DNA of 64,000 nt from Rhynchonema sp. JSB1_4 (lineage: Eukaryota > Nematoda > Chromadorea > Monhysterida > Xyalidae). Within the stretch, counting starts at the first letter, position 1, and each line of letters opens with the position of its first letter. Under the pieces are notes generated by a model. It was not told the DNA's origin. It saw nothing but the letters and a program-made list of their open reading frames with translations, and searched no databases. The stretch covers positions 96,810 through 160,809 of the forward strand of contig JASAMV010004701.1 in the NCBI GenBank assembly GCA_030248065.1, read 5' to 3'. Both the position numbers and the translations under genes were made by a program. This document shows, one piece after another, positions 55,411 to 64,000 of this stretch.

Positions 55411-58400
55411 ATGAAATCGATCGTCGTTGCGATTACGGTAACCCTGATCGGGTGTGTGTCCCCAATGAACTACCCTCGTGCCCCGAATGGTGGTCAGGGG
55501 TCGGGCAGACAGCCATCGACACAACCACAGCCGCCGGCTCCGCCTCCCAGTGAGTCCAGTTGAACACGCATCACACATGATACAACTTAAGCTGCTCTTT
55601 AGCTGGTCTCAAGCATTGCGGTGACTTGAACGCTGGTCTCATTCGGTGTGCAGCGCTTGGTATTCTATGCACGCTGCGTGAAGCAGGAGCATCTTTATGC
55701 GCCCCGGGTGAAACACATTCGTTAGCAATAGAAGGCTGATGTTTCATGATGTGCATTGTATGAAGAGCACATTGTACATCTTATGTACTTCGGATAATTG
55801 TCGAGGCTTCAAGAGTCGTCCTATCCTTTTCATTCAGGCAACTACAAAAATGGCCAACGTTCCCAAAGTGGGTCACGACAAGACGGATCATGTGAAGACA
55901 AAGATGAGGTCGTTCAATTTCCTTGGTGAAAAAGTTGAAGTGGCTTTTTTAAACGTGGCAAGCTTTCAGCAATGCTGTTTCTGGGCGGCCAACGGGGAGT
56001 GTGAACACAACAGAGAATGGATGTTGACCGATTGTGCATTCAGTTGTGGCGTGTGCTCATGTCAAGGTGAATATCTGTCTTCAACACGCTGTGATGACGA
56101 TGTGCATCATGCACTCCTCTTTCTTACCTTAGAACAAGACAAAACACGCTGTCAAGTCGACGTGGCTGCCGATTGCAAATTGAAGTCTGGGCAAACGGGC
56201 ATACCTGACAAGTGGGATATGGACCCACCAAGGGCACAAGATACGGCCACCACTAGCGCATGTCCCGATTTGTTCCAGGTTTGGGGAAACAAGTTCGTAA
56301 TGCTACACAAAATTTCTGCCAATCAAACAACGCTGTGATAACATTCTCAGGATTGCTGCTTCTGGAAGGACAACGGCGAATGCGAGAGCAACCCATTCTG
56401 GATGCGTGTCAACTGTCAGGGTGCTTGCGGCACTTGTGGTTGTAAAAGTTGGTGTCATTGTGGTCGAATTTTGCCTATTGTGAAAAAGTTGAACATTTTT
56501 CACAGTCAGTAACGCGAACACACGAACGTGTGAACCGAAGCCGAACCAGAGCACGTGTAGTGGCAGTGGTGGTGAGTGAAACATCAGCAAGCCTATTCGA
56601 ACCAATGTGTTGAACCTTGATCATTTGAACAGAACTTTGTGCAACAAGCAGGTGCTAATGGCAACGGCAAATACAGCAAGGGAGGAAGTTCGAGCGCAAG
56701 TGGTTGGATGAATTGTCCACGATTGGTAGTTTTTGAAGGAATTTCTCAATTTTGTGACTGAGATTTCCCTTCAGGTTCAGGTCAAACTGGGCATGGAAAT
56801 GCAATGGTTCAAAGCAACGGTGAGGGTGTTGAGACATTGATTTGTATTGTGATGTTCCAAAGCTTTGTATGCACTAAACTAAATGCGCTTGCAGGTGATC
56901 GTCGCTATTCTTCAGCAAATGGTCGATCTAGCAGCGGTACACATGACAATCAATCACAATTTATGAGCTGAACCAATTTTTGTTGATTTTCATATTGTGG
57001 CTAGAAATCGGTGTGAATTTGCAGGTCACAGCAGGGGCGGCAGTGGTAATGATCGTTATTCGTCATCAAATGGACGTTCAAATGGTATGGTGAAGCTGTT
57101 AATAGCGGAAAAGTCTAAACAAACTGACGTTTTATGATAGTACGTAATACACATAAGGTACTTACAGGCGGTGGCAACGACAATGGTCGATATCCATCTT
57201 CGCACGGCATGGTGCAGAGCAATGGTATATTGTACTTTATCGGATGATGTTGCACGCACATGCGAATGTGTCACTCACATATTTATTTCAGGACAAAGTC
57301 AATATCAACAACAACAATCAAATGGTGCGCAACAACAGTCGGGTTGGTGGTGGTTTTAGAAAAGTTAGTTTCAGAAAGCAACAACTTTCTCAAGTTTTTT
57401 GCAGGCAATCGCAATGGAAACAGCCGATTCTATCAACCATTGAGTCAGACATCATCAAACGGCGGTTGGCATACAAAATACTTTTATATCTTTGTTTTTG
57501 CACACCTTTTGTCTCCGCCAGGACTTCAGGCAATCGAAATCGATATTCTGGAGGTGGTGGTCAGTCAAATGGGGCCAGCCGATATCCAGGCGGCTCGAAG
57601 GGCGCTGCGGGCAACGGTAAATTGCTTTTCTCCACGGAATTTTTCATTAGCTTACAGGTCTCAATAAAGTTATTTTTGAAAGGAAACGCAAATCGTTACG
57701 GTGGAAACGGAGGCAGTGGCACTCGGTCAGATGGTAACGGTCAGTGTAATACGAGGTATACCACTATAATCTGTTAACCTGCAAACAAGCTTTTGTTCCT
57801 GCAGGCGATCGATACCCATCATCCAATGGAGGGCGCAACGGTGAGGTGTTCACGTTAAAAACCGGGTCGAAAGGGTCGATATGCTCGCAAACATTTCAGG
57901 CAACCGATATGGTGGTGGTGGAAGTGGCAGTTCATCGAATGGTGGGTCATACTGGTCAAGATCACATCAGAAAAATCTCAATGAGCCTATATAAAGAAGC
58001 TTCACGTAGTTGCCTCGGTCAAAATCTTCATTCCTTTCTTTACTGCATCAGGCAATCGATACCCGGGCTCCAACGGCAACAATGGCGGTAACGGTGGGAT
58101 CGTACGATGTCCACTAAATTGACTCCGGATGCACGTTATCCTTGATGATGTTTCAGGAAACGGTGGCGATCGTTACTCGAGCGGCCGTAGTCAGTCAAGT
58201 GGTGATGTAAACGATTCTTCATTTTGTGACAAAAACACACTTGTTGACTAACTGAGAGCTAACCGAGTTTTCAGGAAATTCTGGCAGTCAATATCCCAGC
58301 TCAAGTAACTCAAGCAACCGAAACGGTATGAGCTCTGATTCTAATGATTGTATAGAGAAAGACAAGACGATAAAGTAAGCTGGAATCTGCGAAGTACTAC

Positions 58401-58893
58401 CACATGTGTACATACTTACAGGCAGTGGAAGCCGATATCCATCATCTGGCAATGGTCAATCAAGCTCTGGCTAGTGAATACTATCGCTATTTTTTATTGA
58501 ACCCAACAAATGAATGTATGCAGCTGCTTTTTAGGCAATTATCCGAGTTCCAGTGGGGGACAAAGTCGATCAAATGGTAATGAAACCGTTGGATACCTTG
58601 GAACTTTATCGCTTGATTGAAACATATTGTGACCAGGTAACATTGTGAGATGGACATTCGGTGAATCCGATGGCAGCGCGCCTGGTGGTCATTCAACTGG
58701 TACCATACAGCTGTTGTTCACATTTAGTGATCTGTCCCTCAGATTTTGGGCAAATTTGTAATCATATTTTTTGCGTCAACGTAAACTTTTTGATGTCGTC
58801 GCAGGCAACAGCGTGAGATGGACGTTTGGACCTCGAGAAGGGTCTGGCGGTGGAAATGGCGGGTATTCCGGAAGTCGGTCACGGTGGAATTGA
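55411..58893 (+). CDS. Secreted ShKT-domain protein 4 with a ladder of 18 Gly/Asn/Arg/Tyr micro-exons
   Basis: Twenty-four exons join in frame to 527 residues. Exons: 55411-55549, 55838-55908, 55970-56066, 56133-56278, 56351-56447, 56506-56571, then 56652-56702, 56775-56819, 56895-56936, 57025-57084, 57168-57224, 57292-57342, 57405-57464, 57530-57616, 57683-57739, 57805-57840, 57900-57941, 58052-58093, 58157-58201, 58275-58325, 58422-58469, 58535-58576, 58637-58699, 58805-58893. MKSIVVAITVTLIGCVS is the signal peptide. SCEDKDE leads to ShKT 1 (QCCFWAANGECEHNREWM). The linker has RCQVDVAADCKLKSGQ. ShKT 2 is DCCFWKDNGECESNPFWM. Each of the first 17 micro-exons is 36-87 nt and splits a Gly codon at both ends (phase 1-1). 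They encode units like GNRYPSSNG. The last two share VRWTFG. A GC donor (58470) is needed to pass the TAG at 58472; otherwise the protein ends there. Confidence 0.88.
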
Positions 58894-61849
58894 ACTGATG
58901 AGATATTGAAGACAATGGAGGGCGCCTAAAACTTAATGTGCATCAATATTTTGTGCGGTACGCAGATAAATACAAATGTTCGATGTCATGTTGTACTCAA
59001 CCTCGACGACATTTCTTCGGCTACATTCGTTGAAATATTATTGGGCACGGACCAGGGAAGCGGATTACACATACCTAAACCTAACCTAAGCATGAACTTG
59101 GACCTGAGCATATAAATCTAAATCTAATCGCAAACGTTAAAATTGGTTTCGTAACAAAGTAACAAATCAAACCACGATTTTTGTATTTTAGCAAGCTCAT
59201 GTTGCATACACGGATAATGCAAGTATACCAGCCACCACCACGACGAAAGTGAAAAGTGAAATGACGCGAAACTTCTTGTTTCTCCCCATTGCACCGTCAT
59301 GCGTTTTAAGTATAGGCGTGTTATAGATTGAAATGGAAATATTCCTGGAGCAGCAATTTTTTATTCTCATGTCCGAAAGCCAGAAATATGTCCAGCTCAT
59401 TCTATACGCAAAACTGGAAATACTTCTGGAGCAGTTGGAAACATTTGGTTGTGACCAGGTTATTCAAGAAAAAACGTGGTGTGAGTGCATGCATCATTTT
59501 CTCTGATTACAGGGTGTACCAAATTATAACATGAATTGTTGTTCATGCAGCAACAGTTTAATGGTGATAAAACGCAAAGTATGGTCCAGCTACAAGTTCA
59601 TGAGACGACTCTTTTTTAAAGCTTGCTTGGCCAGATTCAAAAGTGCTCCGGTTCCACGGTTTCGAAAAGTAAAAGAAAAAGATTGGGCTGAGAGAGATAA
59701 TGACAAGTTCCAGCTGGCTGACCTCAATTTGTTGCGTGCTTACGCGAACAGTTGTTCAACACACAAATGTGTTGGGAGTAAAAAGGGAATTTACGCACCG
59801 AAGTGGAGAGCGTGTTTTTACTAAATACGTGCGTTTCTCTCTCTTTTGTTTCCAAAATACGTGGAACCGGAACATTATTGGATCCGCACAAGCCAACTTC
59901 AAAAAAGTCGTCTCATGAGCTCGTGGCTGGACTACACATCGAACGTCAGCTTTGGATTTTTTAAAGTTTGCCATTGGCGCATTGTCAAGCTAAACTTGCT
60001 ATTTTGCAAACATGTTTTCACCTGCCCTAGAATTCTAAACAATGCCCCAAATTTGGTGCGCTGTCAGAACAGAACTTCCGACCTCGGTGCACTTTATTTT
60101 GTTAGTGGTGGCAACGATCTCGTTGTTAGAATTTTCACTGTGTCACTTTCCGCACATTTAAAAGAGGGTGCGGTGCGCAACTGAAATTTTCAGATTCAAA
60201 TTTTTCTCCAAAAACGCGCTTTTTTACATTTGCCGAGTCAGAAAATGAAAATCTTGCCATTTAAGGCGGAGATACTCTGGTACAAAGCCTTTTGAAGACA
60301 AACTGTCTTCATGTCTGCAATGCACCCTTGGCCCGGTCTCAGGTATGCAATATGTTGGCGGTGTGTTATGCTGAATGTATACATACAGTAGGTGTGCTCT
60401 GCATTTTTGATAGCCTTCTTCGCCAGACTGGGTGCCCACCGTACGGTTGAGAACACAGTTTTGCACGCAACAAAACCTGTGAAACCCGACCAGAGCTTAT
60501 CGTTTTGTTGGGTTACTTCGTCAAAGCGGTTAATTTGACCCGTACTGGCCTTATAACGAGCACTTGCTGTCCCCCAGACCAATTCAGCGGGCTCTCGAAA
60601 AGAAAAGTGGTCTTGTTATTCACAGTTTGATTTTCGCCATTTGGTCAAGGTTGGGGTGTGGTGGTAGCGTGATGCTCTTTTCGTTGTTTGAGTGTGCAAT
60701 CCTGACGTTGAGTGCTTCGTGCGCGCCCCTGTTTGTTCGCTCGTGCAGCGTGCAACGAATGAGATGAGATGGTTTCCAAAAGGGTTCCTTACGGTTCCTG
60801 CCGGATTATTCGGTCTCACAATTATGAGCTCATGTCAGTCAACTCCACAACTGAGCCGAAGGGCAATTATTTTCGGATTATTTGCTGCATAAAAAGGGAC
60901 TCCGTTCCATAGTTAAAGTCATTTTGCGGCGTTTTTCTCGCGTTCTTGCGTTCACGCAACTTTGCATCAGAAAGTTTTCATTACTTCTTGTTGTGAGGTA
61001 CCCTGTTACCGTAACCCTATGCGCTAATATTTTTTCCAGAAAAGTTCTTCAAAGGCATTTGCAAAGCGTTTCAAACTTGTGCGTCATCCACTTGGTCGCT
61101 CAGTCGCGCATCGTTGCATTTGGTAATCAGAACGCTGAAACACCACAGGTGCAGGGCACTAGAGACGTTTAGACCGACCTTGCTGTATAGTTTGGGCGGT
61201 GTCGGTATCCAGCCACACGGCAACTTGTATTACAGGCACTGTATCGTCTTGGAAAATCAGGACAAATCGCGCAGTTGCATTGTCCTATCCACACTTTCCC
61301 TTTTCATTTCAGGATCTGTGCCCTTTTTCAAGTCAATGTTTGAGACTGGTCAACATCAACCAACTCGCCTCTATAAATCAGGCAATTGCAGGGAACGATC
61401 AGTCAGGAAAGTTGATGCAGGGAGTTCGTTTATCGTCCATAGTTTTTATAGCATTCAAGCACATTCAGACCGGAATGGGACTGGGCTGGGACCGGGGATT
61501 GGCAAAGTGTGCCGCTTATTTGATTTTGGTCTTTTAGACCTGTGCCACGTTTTTGTTTATACCGTATATTAACGTCTTTTTTCACGTGTTTTGTTCATTA
61601 ATTCCAGCCGGAGTTACTTGTCTTTTTTCATCACTTGTATATTTTCATTGTGTGAATTGAATTGCTGTGGCTGATTTTTTCTATTTTTTGTGCAGTTTGA
61701 GTTTGAGATAATCGGGCGCAGCGCTGCGACACATTTGGGTGGGGCGATGGTGGTTGGTCCCTTTGGGGTTGGGTCCGGGTAGAATCGGGCACAGGTCATC
61801 AGTGAGTGCTCAAGTTCATTAAATTAAATATCTGGTTCGCCCTTCCAGC
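58894..61849. other. gap downstream of the ShKT cluster
   Basis: A minus-strand frame at 59197-59400 ends in a hydrophobic helix (LFTFVVVVAGILALSVY) but lacks other support. A + frame at 61114-61572, with a possible exon starting after TTTCAG at about 61315, has no domain that I recognise. CCTAAACCTAACCTAAGC near 59082 is weakly telomere-like. Confidence 0.35.
59580..59935. mobile_element. Diverged mariner-type MITE
   Basis: TATGGTCCAGCTACAAGTTC and ATGAGCTCGTGGCTGGACTA are imperfect inverted ends. The interior matches the element at 19400-19758 (CTGACCTCAATTTGTTGCGT, CCGGTTCCACG), in inverse orientation. Confidence 0.6.
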
Positions 61850-62700
61850 AACATCCAAGCTCCAGTCCACAGCTCCCACCGAAACACAATGGTGATCACA
61901 CGGCATTGATTGATTGATTGGCACTTGGTTGGCGAAATAGGTGATCGGATGGACATGAACCTGGTTTATCGTAGTGAATATTTTGTAGCTTCGGGTCCAC
62001 TAATGTCAAGTTTTGGTGGAAACGGATCAGTCGCTTAGCAGGGACTGTATTTATTTGTATTTTTGCAAAATTAAAATAGGTTCATGTTTATCTCTGGTTT
62101 CAGTGGTTCCAGTGCATAGCCCACATCCAAAGTCCAAACAATGGTGATCACACGGCATCGATTGATTTGATCGGCACTTTGTTGGCGAAATAGGCGATCG
62201 GTGATCGGATGGACATGAACTTGGTTTATCGTAGTGAATATTTTGTAGTTTCGGGTCCACTAATGTCAAGTTTTGGTGGAAACGGATCAGTCGCTTAGCA
62301 GGGACTGTCTTTATTTGTATTTTTACAGAATTAAAATATGCTCACGTTTCTCTCTAGTTTCAGTAGTTCCAGTGCGCAGCCCACATCCAAAGTCCAAACA
62401 ATGGTGATCACACGACATCGATTGATTGATCGGCACTTGGTTGGCGAAATGGGCGATCGGTGATCGGATGGACATGAACCTGGTTTATCGTAGTGAATAT
62501 TTTGTAGCTTCGGGTCCACTAATGTCAAGTTTTGGTGGAAACGGATCAGTCGCTTAGCAGGGACTGTCTTTGTTTGTATTTTTGCAAAATTAAAATATGT
62601 TCATGTTTCTCTCTAGTTTCAGTAGTTCCAGTACCCAGCCCACGTCCAAACAATGGTGATGACTTGACTTGACTTGGCACTTGACGAAATGGGCGATCTG
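61850..62700. repeat. Tandem repeat, unit about 255 bp
   Basis: AATGGTGATCACACGGCAT occurs near 61889, 62140 and 62400, with a degenerate start near 62652. The text between copies is conserved (GGTTTATCGTAGTGAATATT, AACGGATCAGTCGCTTAGCA). The copies are close to identical, so the array is young. No function is apparent. Confidence 0.8.
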
Positions 62701-64000
62701 GATGGAAAATTGACGAATGTTATAAAGTTGAGTGTCTCACTTCACTGTACCATTTTCATTTTCATCCAGTAACTTGTTTGTTTGTGTCGTTCGTTGTTGT
62801 TACCTCATAATGCGCGTTGTGCGAAAAGCGACGCGAAAAAAGATTGAAGCTTCGGAAATACAGCAGAGCTGTACTTCCCTCGCCACTTTTTTTCGCGCGC
62901 TGCGCTCACAGAATGCCGGCATTCGCGCTTGTCCATCTCGCTCTTTCTCATGCATTTTGTCCCGTCATCATGCTATAGTGCTATATTATTTATCCTTTAC
63001 TCCATAACTCTTTCTAGCAGCTCGTTGGGTTTGGCAAGACATCGTGAGTTGGCTTTGCGTTTTATACGTTTTGCACTTACTCACCTCTTTCTCCACATTT
63101 GCAGTCCGATTCCGATCCAGCATGCTAACACGCATTTATCATCGAAAACCGATCGCTACAATTCGAGTGGATAGTAAAGCAAGTAATTTTTTACTGACTG
63201 ATAAATTGAGCAGTTAGAGTTGTACCTCAATTCTTCAGGACTGTCATCCGTCCGAGAAAATTATGAAACCAAAACTTTGATCATTCAATTTTGATGTGTA
63301 TGTACTGTACCACCAGAGTAATATGGTCGACTATTTTTCTTATTTTGATTGTGCACTGAAAGCTTTTGTTTTCATTAATTTGCTCATAGTCATGGCTGTT
63401 CATTTATAAAACTAAACATGAATTATTGCAAGTGCGTTGTTGGTTTCCAAGTTTTTTTGTGAAGAACAGTAAAGAACGATAAACACTGAGAAAAACGCTA
63501 CAACGAAAAATTATGCATGACTTAGTTGCTGCTTTGTCATAATCATATAAAGATGAGTTCAGCATGAACAGGGTAACATTCAGCTTCAATTCACACACAG
63601 CATCTACTTAGCGACTACATTGGGCACTTACCATTGTTGCTTGCAGCCACACTCGACAATGATCATCATAGGCCAACTGTGCGCTCAGAAGCAATAAAAA
63701 GAGAACAAATAGAAAAACTAGGTAAAAGGTACCGTATTGTCGGAAATAGAACCCGGGGGGTCTATTTTTTCACTGGGGTCATTTTGGGGGGTTCAATTTA
63801 TGGGGGGGTCAATTATTGGGGGGGTTATATTTTTCATTTGGCCCCCGACGAAAAAAATCATTATTAATAATGCCCTTAAAAATGGCTTGTTTTCGGTATT
63901 TTCTACCTTTAACAGCGTCGATTATGCTTAAAAAGCTGTGTTCTGTTGTGTACGCAAGCTTAAACAACGTTTGACACAACAACACAGTCCTACCATACCA
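62701..64000. other. terminal gap
   Basis: A 66-codon frame from ATG 62810 is basic at its start and could be a first exon. Acceptor-like TTTGCAG at 63099-63105 precedes another short frame. Neither is recognisable. GGGGGGTTCAATTTATGGGG-type text at 63755-63840 resembles the TA-flanked MITE family at 10259. Confidence 0.35.

Noticed and set aside
42424..58893. Calling the ShKT genes venom toxins
   Set aside because: ShKT is a general disulphide fold common in worm secreted proteins. The long structural tails and the paired architecture do not match short channel-blocking toxins.
59197..59400. Minus-strand 67-codon frame with a C-terminal helix as a tail-anchored protein
   Set aside because: A single short frame with no splice partner and no known family. 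It is too weak to call a gene.

Overview
The window is nuclear DNA of a small animal, most probably a nematode. Genes are split into many short exons with GT-AG introns whose acceptors read TTTCAG or TTGCAG. Four conserved eukaryotic genes can be rebuilt exon by exon (PRRC1, MPP10, ARP3, glomulin). A cluster of secreted ShKT-domain genes is present, and there are interstitial runs of GCCTAA, the complement of the nematode telomere unit TTAGGC. The species is not identified.

Layout: 0.2-11 kb is a stack of small terminal-inverted-repeat transposons nested in one another. Many have perfect 8-base target duplications. One 3.3-kb element (5940-9262) carries an intron-containing saposin-like gene between long inverted arms made of 82-base repeats. 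At 11.2-15.1 kb lies PRRC1 (+), with a truncated LINE in intron 2. MPP10 (-) follows at 16.2-18.7 kb and ARP3 (-) at 19.8-23.0 kb. A second block of nested elements and low-complexity DNA fills 23-29.5 kb. Glomulin (+) occupies 29.6-35.4 kb, its introns swollen by further elements. A probable MAM-domain membrane protein (+) runs from 36.8 to 41.7 kb.

From 42.4 to 58.9 kb there are four tandem paralogues on the + strand. Each has a signal peptide, a 97-nt ShKT exon, a 140-146-nt linker exon with a conserved Cys pattern, and a second 97-nt ShKT exon. Each has its own tail: acidic/Thr-rich, short and basic, a long Pro-Glu-Lys-Pro repeat with a third ShKT, or a ladder of 18 tiny Gly/Asn/Arg/Tyr exons. 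The last 5 kb hold a diverged mariner-type MITE, tandem repeats of about 255 bp and no gene that I recognise.

The housekeeping genes act separately: actin nucleation (ARP3), 18S rRNA processing (MPP10), cullin/FKBP-linked regulation (glomulin) and the secretory pathway (PRRC1). The ShKT cluster looks like a family of secreted extracellular or matrix proteins that grew by tandem duplication and exon shuffling. The most unusual items are the gene-carrying transposon (5940-9262), the micro-exon ShKT gene (55411-58893), the shared ShKT-linker-ShKT architecture, and a 9-base word, GAAACATCA/TGATGTTTC, that recurs far more often than expected, often at splice sites.
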